A stretch of DNA of 64,000 nucleotides from the NCBI RefSeq assembly GCF_004138285.1, contig NZ_SCFN01000025.1:1-64000 (forward strand). The letters run 5' to 3'. Below the pieces are notes generated by a model, which was not told the DNA's origin, ran no database searches, and was given only the letters and a program-made list of their open reading frames with translations. A program made the position numbers and the translations under genes. Every line of letters starts with the position of its first letter. The first letter of the stretch is position 1. Shown here one piece after another: positions 56,913-64,000 of this stretch. Source of the stretch: Gottfriedia acidiceleris. GTDB lineage: Bacteria; Bacillota; Bacilli; Bacillales; Bacillaceae_G.

Positions 56913-58271
56913 GTGTTAATAACAACAAGGCGATATACTAGTAGCAAAAATCAGGAAGTGGCGGATTTGAAATCTAAAGGACTGCAAGGTAAAGATTTCT
57001 GGATTGTTATTGCACTTATGGTTATTGTTCCGATAGCGGGTGAACTGAACTTTCATCCATTTGATAATATATTTCGCGTTAGTTTTGGAACCCCAATTTT
57101 TTTCTTTTCTTTATTGTATTTTAGGAATTATCATTCTGTTGTAATTGGACTATTAATAGGCATATCTGTCTTTGTATTCCGTGTTGGACTAGATTGGTTA
57201 GTATTGACAGATTTTAATCTTGCTTCATCTTTTTCAGTCAGATTTCCTACTTTTTTATATTATTTTTCATATTCCGTTTTCTTTTATTTATTGAAAGTAA
57301 ATCGGTTTCAACACCCTTTGCTTATAGGAATATTCGGGATTACTATTGAGATCACTTCTAGTTTAATCGAATTAATACTTCAACTATATGGAATGGGATC
57401 TTCACTTACTGTAGAAGAGTTAAACAAAATTATTATTATTGCGGTATTTAGAAGCTTTTTTGTATTAGCATTTATCAATATGATGAAGCTTTATGAGCTA
57501 AAACTGAAGGAATCACAAACTCGTAAAGAGAATGAAAATATGCTTATGCATTTATCAAATTTATATGTAGAATCTGTTTATTTGAAAAAGACGTTACAAA
57601 ATGCCGAAACAATAACAAAAGAATCTTACAATTTATATCGAGACATGAGTAAGTATAAACAGGATTTAGGAGTTCCAATTGAAAAATGGGGGAGCAAATC
57701 TTTAAGAATTGCAGGAGAGGTACATGAAATAAAAAAGGATAACCAAAGAATTTTCGCTGGACTTTCTAAGCTTATTACAAGTGAAAGTTTGCCTGAATAT
57801 ATGAGTGTAAATGATTTAGTGACAATGATTATCCGAATTAATCAAAAATATGCAGGCATGCTAGGAAAGAAAATTGAGTTTATTTCCCAAATAAAGGGAC
57901 AACATCCGAACTATCATATTTATCTAATGCTATCATTTATTAATAACTTAGTTGCGAACGCAGTTGAAGCTATAGAGCATAAAGGGACAATTCTCTTATC
58001 TATAGAAAGAGTTGAAGATTGGATTGAATGTAAAGTTATTGATAATGGCCCTGGAGTTCCGTCAAAACATATGAAGCTTATTTTTAAACCTGGGTTTACT
58101 TCTAAATATAGCGATGATGGAACTCCATCTACAGGAATCGGTTTATCCTATATTAAAGAAATGGCAGAAGAATTGGGAGGGGAAGTTATTCTCAATCAAA
58201 AAGAGAGTGAATGTATTTTTACGATCCGGCTACCAATTGGGGCTCTTGTCTTAGAAAGGGTGAATTTATGA
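56913..58271 (+). CDS. glnK: Sensor histidine kinase of GlnK (YcbA) type
   Basis: The 452-residue protein has multiple hydrophobic segments in about residues 28-195, a coiled linker, then a kinase core. H271 in GEVHEIKKDNQR is the likely phospho-accepting histidine; NNLVANAVEAI is the N box, DNGPGVP the G1 box and STGIGLSYIKEMAEELGG the G2 box. The start is GTG, 6 bases after GGAGG. The overlap with the response regulator (ATGA) shows coupling. In B. subtilis GlnK-GlnL responds to glutamine; the ligand here is unknown. Confidence 0.9.
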   Translation: MLITTRRYTSSKNQEVADLKSKGLQGKDFWIVIALMVIVPIAGELNFHPFDNIFRVSFGTPIFFFSLLYFRNYHSVVIGLLIGISVFVFRVGLDWLVLTDFNLASSFSVRFPTFLYYFSYSVFFYLLKVNRFQHPLLIGIFGITIEITSSLIELILQLYGMGSSLTVEELNKIIIIAVFRSFFVLAFINMMKLYELKLKESQTRKENENMLMHLSNLYVESVYLKKTLQNAETITKESYNLYRDMSKYKQDLGVPIEKWGSKSLRIAGEVHEIKKDNQRIFAGLSKLITSESLPEYMSVNDLVTMIIRINQKYAGMLGKKIEFISQIKGQHPNYHIYLMLSFINNLVANAVEAIEHKGTILLSIERVEDWIECKVIDNGPGVPSKHMKLIFKPGFTSKYSDDGTPSTGIGLSYIKEMAEELGGEVILNQKESECIFTIRLPIGALVLERVNL

Positions 58272-59200
58272 ATTTTTATATCACAGATGATGATGAAGTC
58301 TTTCGATCGATGTTGTCACAAATCATAGAAGATGAAGAGTTAGGTGAAGTTGTTGGTGAAGCGGAAGATGGCTCTTTTTTAGATGCAAATATGCTTGAAA
58401 TAAATCATGTTGATATTTTATTAATCGATTTATTAATGCCGAAACAAGACGGGATAGAAACTGTTCGGAGAGTAGCACCTTCATTCAAAGGGAAAATTAT
58501 TATGATTTCTCAAGTGGAGTCTAAAGAATTAATTGGGGAAGCTTATTCACTTGGGATTGAATATTACATTACTAAGCCATTGAACAAAATCGAAGTGTTA
58601 TCGGTCGTTAGGAAGGTTTTGGAGCGTATCCGGTTGGAGAAATCGATCCGTGATATTCAAAAGTCATTAAGTAATGTTTTTGATGTAAATGCAATCAATC
58701 AACATAATCCAATGTCTGATAAAAAGAAAATTACGGATTGGGGACAGGTTCTATTATCGGAACTTGGTATAGCTGGAGAAAATGGAAGCAAGGACTTGCT
58801 TGATATGCTCAATTACCTATATGAGTATGAAACGAATTTTGGTCTAGAGGCAGGGTTTCCTACATTAAAGGATATATACACTCATATCAGTTTGAAAAAG
58901 CTAGGGGTTGTAAATTCTCAAGAAGACGTTGAGCGGGAAAGGAAATCATCAGAACAACGAGTTCGTAGAGCAATTTATCAATCATTAAACCATATGGCAT
59001 CAATAGGACTGACAGATTTTGCAAACCCTAAATTTGAAAATTATGCTTCAAAGTTTTTTGATTTTGAAACAGTTCGTCAAAGAATGAGTGAATTGAAACA
59101 AGTATCCTTAACTGCATCAACACATACTCGCATTAATGCAAAGAAATTCATACAAGTTTTATACTTTGAATCGAAACAGCTTTTAGTTGAAAGATATTAA
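58268..59200 (+). CDS. glnL: Response regulator of GlnL (YcbB) type
   Basis: The 310-residue protein has a receiver domain (about 1-125) with acidic residues in ITDDDE, phospho-acceptor D54 in LLIDLLMPKQDG and a conserved K in TKPLNK. A YcbB-type C-terminal DNA-binding domain (about 155-300) replaces the usual OmpR/NarL outputs. ATG at 58268 overlaps the kinase stop; a longer in-frame reading from 58211 lies inside the kinase. A perfect GlnL-type box ahead of the symporter gene suggests it controls its own operon. Confidence 0.9.
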   Translation: MNFYITDDDEVFRSMLSQIIEDEELGEVVGEAEDGSFLDANMLEINHVDILLIDLLMPKQDGIETVRRVAPSFKGKIIMISQVESKELIGEAYSLGIEYYITKPLNKIEVLSVVRKVLERIRLEKSIRDIQKSLSNVFDVNAINQHNPMSDKKKITDWGQVLLSELGIAGENGSKDLLDMLNYLYEYETNFGLEAGFPTLKDIYTHISLKKLGVVNSQEDVERERKSSEQRVRRAIYQSLNHMASIGLTDFANPKFENYASKFFDFETVRQRMSELKQVSLTASTHTRINAKKFIQVLYFESKQLLVERY

Positions 59201-59214
59201 AAATATATTTTATT

Positions 59215-59245
59215 AGGCCCTCAGCGCTTTTGGTGAGGGTCTTTT
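59215..59245 (+). terminator. Terminator after glnL
   Basis: GGCCCTCA pairs with TGAGGGTC (one G-T pair) around a 10-base loop and is followed by TTTT. It ends the accessory operon. Confidence 0.8.
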
Positions 59246-59421
59246 CGAATGTGATTACTTTCTGGAATAAACTAAATAGTACACTCATATTCTAAAATGA
59301 CAAAAATTAAAAAATTCTAATAATTCATTCTCAGATTGTAGCATAGAAGAGTTTTAAAAGAATAAAATAATATACCTTAATAAATTATATCTATGCCCAT
59401 CTACGTTAGGGGTGATGTACA

Positions 59422-60747
59422 TTGGGCTTAATCGACTGGATAATGGGGAAAATGAATTTTCAATCAAGTACTAGTTCTTTTGAGTTGTTAAGTGATGAAG
59501 GGGATGGCCAATTAACATTAGGCGATACATTATTTAAGAATGATGTAATCAGGGCATGTATTAGACCTAAAGCCAATGCAATTGGAAAACTAAAAGTAAC
59601 GCATGTTAGAGAAAATAATAGAGAATGCAAGATTAACCCTGATCCATGGGTTTATAATGTACTGCAAGAACCAAATCCATTTATGTCTAGGCAATTACTT
59701 TTAGAGAAAATGGTAACTCAGCTTGACCTAAACAGTAATGCGTTTGCATTTATAAGGCGAAATGATTTTGGTTATCCTACCGCTATTTTTCCTATTCCTT
59801 GTACAAAAGTTGAAGTGCTCGAAAATAATCAAGGTTTGATATTTTTAAAATTCACATTCAAAACCAAAAATGTACTAATTTTACCTTATAGCGATATCAT
59901 TCATTTGAGACAAGATTTTAATAGTAATGATCTATTTGGTACTCCCCCATATGATCCTTTACTTCCGTTATTAGAAGTGATTGATTCGGTAGATGACAGT
60001 ATCGTCGAAAATGTAAGTAACAATCGCTTTATAAATTGGTTATTGAACTTTAACGAAATACTAGATCAAGAAGATATGATTCAGAATACGAATGAATTTG
60101 TAAACAATTATATGAAATTTACAGGAGATGGTGTAAAAGCAGGTTTTTCAGAGCCATCTTACACTTTACAGCAGGTACCTGCAAGTAATTATGCCCCAGA
60201 GGCAGAAAGAACAAGTGATACAATCAAAAGAATCTATAGTTTTTTTAATACGAACGAAAATATCGTTCAAAGTACATTTAATGAGGATCAATGGAATACG
60301 TATAATGAAGCCGTAATTAACCCTCTAGTCATCCAGCTAAATAATGAATTTACACGTAAATTCTTCACTCCAGCGGAAAGAAAAAATGGGAATCGGATAG
60401 TTTTTGAAGCATCTAACTTAGAATTTGCATCAATCGCAACAAAATTAGCATTTTCAGTTATGGTAGAACGAGCTTCCTTAACTCCTAATGAATGGCGTTC
60501 TCTAATGGGGATTGGGCCAATCGAGAGAGGAAATGTACCACTTCTAAAAACTGATACTGCTCCAATCGATCAGAAAGAAAGAGATAGAGAATTTGAATTA
60601 CGTGTTGAAAGAGAAAAGAAACGAGAAGAAGAAATTGAAAGATGTAGACAAGAATGTATGGAAGAATGCAAAGAGTTTAGAGAATTTTGTAAGGAACAAC
60701 AAAAGAAGCTTTTAGAAAAACCAGAAACTGACGATAAAACTAGTTAA
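59422..60747 (+). CDS. Orphan phage portal protein, HK97 family
   Basis: The 441-residue protein fits the HK97-type portal family: an early segment with CIRPKANAIGKLKV, PDPWVYNVLQEPNPFMS, an LPYSDIIHLR strand and a C-terminal region with ERASLTPNEWRSLMGI (about 350-365). Portal proteins form the dodecameric DNA gate of tailed-phage capsids. No capsid, protease, terminase or tail gene is near, so it is a lone remnant or a domesticated gene. The last 50 residues are highly charged with four cysteines. The start is TTG after AGGGGTG; no ATG fits the frame. Confidence 0.85.
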   Translation: MGLIDWIMGKMNFQSSTSSFELLSDEGDGQLTLGDTLFKNDVIRACIRPKANAIGKLKVTHVRENNRECKINPDPWVYNVLQEPNPFMSRQLLLEKMVTQLDLNSNAFAFIRRNDFGYPTAIFPIPCTKVEVLENNQGLIFLKFTFKTKNVLILPYSDIIHLRQDFNSNDLFGTPPYDPLLPLLEVIDSVDDSIVENVSNNRFINWLLNFNEILDQEDMIQNTNEFVNNYMKFTGDGVKAGFSEPSYTLQQVPASNYAPEAERTSDTIKRIYSFFNTNENIVQSTFNEDQWNTYNEAVINPLVIQLNNEFTRKFFTPAERKNGNRIVFEASNLEFASIATKLAFSVMVERASLTPNEWRSLMGIGPIERGNVPLLKTDTAPIDQKERDREFELRVEREKKREEEIERCRQECMEECKEFREFCKEQQKKLLEKPETDDKTS

Positions 60748-60754
60748 TAAATTT

Positions 60755-60792
60755 AAAGCTTTTAACTATTTATAGTTAGGCTTTTTTTTTTT
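60755..60792 (+). terminator. Terminator after the portal gene
   Basis: AAAGC and GCTTT arms enclose an inner AACTA/TAGTT stem, followed by at least ten T. Confidence 0.85.
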
Positions 60793-60902
60793 CCAGTAGA
60801 TAGTATAAATCACATAGACAGGATACTTGTCCGAACACTTTTTCCATTGGTTCATATAGTAAAGTAATAGCTAATATTAAACCAATTTATGGAGTTGTTT
60901 AT

Positions 60903-62171
60903 ATGTTTGAAAAAGATGCGATTATTACCCTATTAGGTAGTTCTGGCGGAGTGGCAAAGGCAGTTCTTTCTATATTTAATAAAGCGGCAAAGGATCAAAA
61001 TGATCCGATTCATCAGATAATGCAAAATGCCAGGTTTCATTTAATTGATTTGAAACAAAAAGACTTAACTTATTTTGAAAGGATTATTCCTAATCTAATA
61101 GAAAACGTTACGTTTCATGAAATGAATGTTAATAATATTGATTTAATGAAAAAACATCTCATAGAGAGTAATACTGTTATTGTAGTTGACGTTTCTAGAG
61201 CGGATTCTGTTGAAATGTTGCGCTGTTGTAATGAGTTTGGTGTGAAGTATGTCAACACAGCTTTAGAAAGTGAAATTGTAGATGGAGATGAAAGTATTAG
61301 TTCTGGGTTCCCACTTAAAGAACGTTTACGTATCTTCGAGGAAAATAAACGAAAGTTTAAAAATACTAAAGCAATTATTGGTTCAGGGATGAATCCTGGT
61401 ATTGTGCAGTGGATGGCAATCGATTTAATGAACCAATTCCCTTCCGAAAAACCTCTTGCATGTTACATTGTTGAACATGATAATTCTTTTTATGAAAACC
61501 CTTCTATAGCTCAAAAAGAAACAATTTACACCACTTGGTCCCCAGATTGCTTCCTAGAAGAGGCAGTTACAAGCTTTCCTATGTTTGTTAAACAAAATAT
61601 TCCAATATTCTTGTATGATGATGTTTATTCTGTTGAATTTAAAGTAACATTGGGCGAAAAAGTCTTTTATGGTTGTCTTATGCCACATGAAGAAGTATTT
61701 ATTATTGGCAAATTGTTCAACTTAGAAAGTGGTTTTGTGTATCGAGTTAATGAGCATACAACAAATCTAATTAGAAATAATTTAAATAACACTGACGAAA
61801 TATTGGGTTTTGATAAAAAGCTTCTAGATCCTTCAACAGCTCCATTGGTAGGAGAGGACGTAGTTGGAGTTTTACTTGTGTACGAAGATAAAGAGCGCTA
61901 TATCTATAATGTTATGAACAATAAAGATTCATTCGCTAATTACGGTACAAATGCAACCTATCTTCAGGTAGCGTGTGGAGTGTATGCAGGAGTTGCAAGT
62001 TTATTTTTGGATACAGTAGAAAATGGTGCCTACTTTGTAGATGAATTAGTATTAAATACGAATAGTAAATATGGACAGTATTTAAAATATCATATGCCTC
62101 AGTTTGTATATGGAGAAAATGAAAAAAGTGATGGATTACTTTTACAAAGAATGAAATCATTCAATAATTAA
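60903..62171 (+). CDS. Homospermidine synthase/saccharopine dehydrogenase-like protein
   Basis: The 422-residue protein opens with a Rossmann turn ITLLGSSGGVAKAVL (about 8-22), and GSGMNPGIVQWMAIDLM (about 160-176) resembles the nucleotide-to-catalytic transition of homospermidine synthases and saccharopine dehydrogenases. Such enzymes act on polyamines or lysine derivatives using NAD(P). Related Bacillus genes have been annotated vaguely. The true substrate cannot be told here. It has its own terminator and no operon partner in the polyamine pathway in the window. Confidence 0.75.
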   Translation: MFEKDAIITLLGSSGGVAKAVLSIFNKAAKDQNDPIHQIMQNARFHLIDLKQKDLTYFERIIPNLIENVTFHEMNVNNIDLMKKHLIESNTVIVVDVSRADSVEMLRCCNEFGVKYVNTALESEIVDGDESISSGFPLKERLRIFEENKRKFKNTKAIIGSGMNPGIVQWMAIDLMNQFPSEKPLACYIVEHDNSFYENPSIAQKETIYTTWSPDCFLEEAVTSFPMFVKQNIPIFLYDDVYSVEFKVTLGEKVFYGCLMPHEEVFIIGKLFNLESGFVYRVNEHTTNLIRNNLNNTDEILGFDKKLLDPSTAPLVGEDVVGVLLVYEDKERYIYNVMNNKDSFANYGTNATYLQVACGVYAGVASLFLDTVENGAYFVDELVLNTNSKYGQYLKYHMPQFVYGENEKSDGLLLQRMKSFNN

Positions 62172-62178
62172 AAATATG

Positions 62179-62217
62179 AAAGAGGGAAGAAAGTGTTTTT
62201 CAGACCCTCTTTTTTAT
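62179..62217 (+). terminator. Terminator after the dehydrogenase-like gene
   Basis: AAAGAGGG pairs with CCCTCTTT and ends in a T-rich tail. The AT-rich stretch to 62413 shows no gene. Confidence 0.85.
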
Positions 62218-62413
62218 TATTTAAGAAAGAAAGACCTTTATAAGTCTTAAAAAAGCATTTTTAATTCAAAATTAATACAATTTTTCTTTTCTATTATATA
62301 AAATCTGTGTTTTTTATGAAAATTATTATTTTTTTATGGAAGAAATTAAGTATGTAGTTTTTGAATGAAGCACCCCTTTTCGTCTTAGACTATGGCTACG
62401 GGGAGGTTTCATC

Positions 62414-62845
62414 ATGAATCTTATAACAAATTTCCGAGAAAAAAGAAGAGCAAAGCAAATTAAATTTGAAAAGAGCTTATTAAAAGAACTAAAAATAATG
62501 CAATTAAAAGCCCAATTAAAGGATTCATTTTCCTACTGTATAGACGCAGACATTAACCAAAGAAAAGCAAGAGAAGATTACTGTTTAGAGTTAGCGGTAG
62601 AAACATACTTATTGGGTGCAAGGTATAGCCGATTTGGTTTTTATGGTGAACCAATTGAGAATGTTAAAAGAAGATCAGCTAAAGAATCTGAATGGTTAGC
62701 TTATTTATTTTATTCTTCTGTATTTGGTCGTAAGGATGATATTCAAACAGAACCGTTTGACAAATGTAAATCTTTTTTAAATAGTTGGTGGTTAGATGGA
62801 TATGTAAAAGGAGAAAGAAGACACAAACTTCGTTTATCAAAGTAA
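62414..62845 (+). CDS. ybaK: YbaK family protein (DUF2521)
   Basis: The 143-residue protein matches B. subtilis YbaK in size, position and motifs: an N-terminal basic helix (REKRRAKQIKFEKSLLKEL), ETYLLGARYSRFGFYGEP in the centre and NSWWLDGYVKGERR near the C-terminus. The function is unknown. GGGGAGG precedes the ATG by 7 bases. It lies directly upstream of cwlD as in B. subtilis, where synteny resumes after the accessory region. It is not the aminoacyl-tRNA deacylase that shares the YbaK name in E. coli. Confidence 0.88.
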   Translation: MNLITNFREKRRAKQIKFEKSLLKELKIMQLKAQLKDSFSYCIDADINQRKAREDYCLELAVETYLLGARYSRFGFYGEPIENVKRRSAKESEWLAYLFYSSVFGRKDDIQTEPFDKCKSFLNSWWLDGYVKGERRHKLRLSK

Positions 62846-62846
62846 G

Positions 62847-62875
62847 TCATATTCTTCCTAGTTGTCCCATATATT
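62847..62875 (+). promoter_or_regulatory. Candidate SigE promoter of cwlD
   Basis: TCATATT (62847-62853), a 14-base spacer and CATATATT (62868-62875) resemble the mother-cell SigE consensus (KMATATT-N14-CATACAMT), one base off in the -10 region. cwlD is expressed during sporulation in B. subtilis. A TTGTCC/GGACAA dyad overlaps at 62863-62887. Confidence 0.5.
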
Positions 62876-62903
62876 TTTTATAGGACAATCAGGGGGAGAA
62901 AAA

Positions 62904-63614
62904 ATGAAAAGATGGCATTTAATCGTTATCATTGTAACCTTTGTTTTATTGATTTTGAGTATACCTTTATTACAAAAAACTTCTAAGACCTGGAATTTTA
63001 GAGGACTACCTCTAGATGGAAAAGTGATTGTTTTGGATGCTGGACATGGTGGACCAGATGGAGGTGCTTCAGGTGGAGATGTTATTGAAAAAGTTGTAGC
63101 TCTATCAATAACAAACAAACTGAGGGATTATTTACAAGGTCAAGGCGCAACGGTTATTATGACAAGAGATGGAGATTACGATCTAGCAGAGGATGGAATG
63201 AAAGGATATAGTAGAAGAAAAAGCGTTGATTTAAGGAAAAGGGTAGAAATTATTAATGGATCGAACGCAGACTTATACATATCAATTCATTTAAACTCCT
63301 TACCTAGAACATCTTCAAAAGGTGCACAAACATTCTTTTATGGTTCATTAATTGAAAATGAGCGATTTGCAAAATACGTCCAAGCTGAGTTAAGAGAAAG
63401 TCTAAATAATACTCATCGTTTAGCGAAAATTATTAATCATGTTTATTTGATGAAATATGCCAAAGTACCAGGTGCGCTTGTAGAAGTTGGCTTTTTATCA
63501 AATTATGAAGAAAGTCAGCAGTTAAGAGATGAAGAATATCAAGATAAACTTGCTGCAGCTATATATAGAGGGGTTATTAGATACTATACAGATAAAAATG
63601 AACCGCCGAACTAA
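62904..63614 (+). CDS. cwlD: N-acetylmuramoyl-L-alanine amidase CwlD
   Basis: CwlD removes peptide side chains from muramic acid so that PdaA can form muramic delta-lactam in the spore cortex, a mark needed for germination. The 236-residue protein has an N-terminal hydrophobic anchor (about 6-23), then an Amidase_3 domain with zinc ligands H48 (LDAGHGGPDGG) and E62, and HLNS further on. ATG at 62904 follows AGGGGGAG; a longer in-frame reading from 62862 has no ribosome-binding site. Confidence 0.97.
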   Translation: MKRWHLIVIIVTFVLLILSIPLLQKTSKTWNFRGLPLDGKVIVLDAGHGGPDGGASGGDVIEKVVALSITNKLRDYLQGQGATVIMTRDGDYDLAEDGMKGYSRRKSVDLRKRVEIINGSNADLYISIHLNSLPRTSSKGAQTFFYGSLIENERFAKYVQAELRESLNNTHRLAKIINHVYLMKYAKVPGALVEVGFLSNYEESQQLRDEEYQDKLAAAIYRGVIRYYTDKNEPPN

Positions 63615-63633
63615 TCGGTGGTTTTCATTTTTA
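63594..63633 (+). terminator. Terminator overlapping the cwlD stop
   Basis: AATGAACCGCCGA pairs with TCGGTGGTTTTCATT (imperfect) and leads into a T tract. The cwlD stop codon lies in the loop region. Confidence 0.8.
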
Positions 63634-63651
63634 CTAACTAATTAATGTTAC

Positions 63652-63682
63652 TTAGGACTAACTATGTTACATGTGTTATACT
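63652..63682 (+). promoter_or_regulatory. Extended -10 promoter of salA
   Basis: TGTTATACT (63674-63682) is a TGn-extended -10 element; TTAGGA at 63652-63657 is a weak -35 candidate. Confidence 0.6.
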
Positions 63683-63713
63683 ATTTAGTATATTAAGATA
63701 ACGAGGTGTAAAT

Positions 63714-64000
63714 ATGCTTACCAATGAACAAGTATTATCACTTTTAGGTACAATTAATGAGCCATTTTTAAATAAATCATTAGTAGAATTAAATGCTGTT
63801 AAAGAAATTTCGATAAAAGATGAGAAGAAACATGTAAGCGTTAAAATTGCTTTGTTGAAAACGGGCACAGCTGAACAAATGCAAATTCAAACACAAATTG
63901 TTCAGTTATTAAAGCAGAATGGTGCTGATACGGTTGGAATTCGATTTACTGAATTTACAGAAGAAGAAAAAAGTCAGTTTATTGATGACAACCAAGACAA
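63714..64000 (+). CDS. salA: SalA/Mrp family P-loop ATPase, N-terminal part (runs off the window)
   Basis: The first 95 codons of an Mrp/NBP35-type protein are visible: a MIP18-like domain with LVELNAVKEISI, VSVKIALLKTGTAEQMQIQTQ and IRFTEFTEEE. Its ATPase domain lies past the window end. In B. subtilis SalA (YbaL) represses scoC and follows cwlD, as here. AACGAGGTG precedes the ATG. The start is 99 bases after cwlD. Confidence 0.9.
   Translation, partial: MLTNEQVLSLLGTINEPFLNKSLVELNAVKEISIKDEKKHVSVKIALLKTGTAEQMQIQTQIVQLLKQNGADTVGIRFTEFTEEEKSQFIDDNQD

Noticed and set aside
59422..60747. Active prophage
   Set aside because: Only the portal gene is phage-like; there is no integrase, terminase, capsid, tail or lysis gene and no attachment-site pair in the window.
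62414..62845. E. coli-type YbaK (Cys-tRNA(Pro) deacylase)
   Set aside because: The protein has none of that family's motifs; it matches the unrelated Bacillus YbaK/DUF2521 family in motifs and position.

Overview
This window is a core chromosomal segment of a spore-forming, AT-rich Bacillota of the Bacillaceae (Bacillus sensu lato). The gene order matches the Bacillus subtilis ctsR-to-salA region closely, nearly every gene is on the + strand, Shine-Dalgarno sequences are strong (GGAGG), and TTG/GTG starts are common. The sporulation factor SigH and the spore-cortex amidase CwlD are both present. No rRNA, tRNA, IS element, integrase or CRISPR array was seen.

Layout. (1) 1-447: a terminator from an upstream unit, a (TA)25 tract, then a SigA promoter with a perfect CtsR operator. 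(2) 448-5012: ctsR-mcsA-mcsB-clpC, the protein-arginine kinase/ClpC quality-control operon. (3) 5192-9962: radA (with an apparent 1-base frameshift near its end), disA, a PIN-TRAM membrane protein, ispD and ispF. (4) 10005-16529: gltX, a cysteine T-box, cysE-cysS-mrnC-rlmB-rae1, sigH and rpmGB. (5) 16657-28179: secE, nusG, L11-L1, L10-L7/L12 with an L10 leader, an RsmC-like methyltransferase, and rpoB-rpoC. (6) 28204-32971: the str operon (rpsL-rpsG-fusA-tuf). (7) 33064-51832: the S10/spc/alpha ribosomal superoperon with secY, adk, infA and rpoA, then the ECF transporter module (ecfA1-A2-T), truA and rplM-rpsI. (8) 52109-59245: an accessory catabolic module with an acidic amino-acid/dicarboxylate symporter, aspartase, NAD-malic enzyme and a GlnK/GlnL-type two-component system. 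(9) 59422-62171: an orphan HK97-type phage portal gene and a homospermidine-synthase/saccharopine-dehydrogenase-like gene. (10) 62414-64000: ybaK, cwlD and the start of salA, where B. subtilis-like synteny resumes.

How the genes work together. Most of the window makes the transcription and translation machinery and controls it through leader RNAs: L10, L13, the S10 region and a T-box. The accessory module reads as one pathway. Aspartate or glutamate is imported, aspartase releases ammonia and fumarate, fumarate passes through malate, and malic enzyme makes pyruvate. Its promoter region carries three 10-bp-spaced copies of a TTTTGT-type motif, including a perfect match to the published GlnL box, and a perfect CcpA cre site, so the GlnKL pair encoded at its end probably controls the module.

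The points most worth a second look are the GlnL-box/cre control of this module, the orphan portal gene with a cysteine-rich tail, the radA frameshift at a poly-A run, the absence of map/ybzG and rplGB from their usual places, and several unexplained intergenic RNA hairpins. All calls come from reading the sequence; no database search was run.
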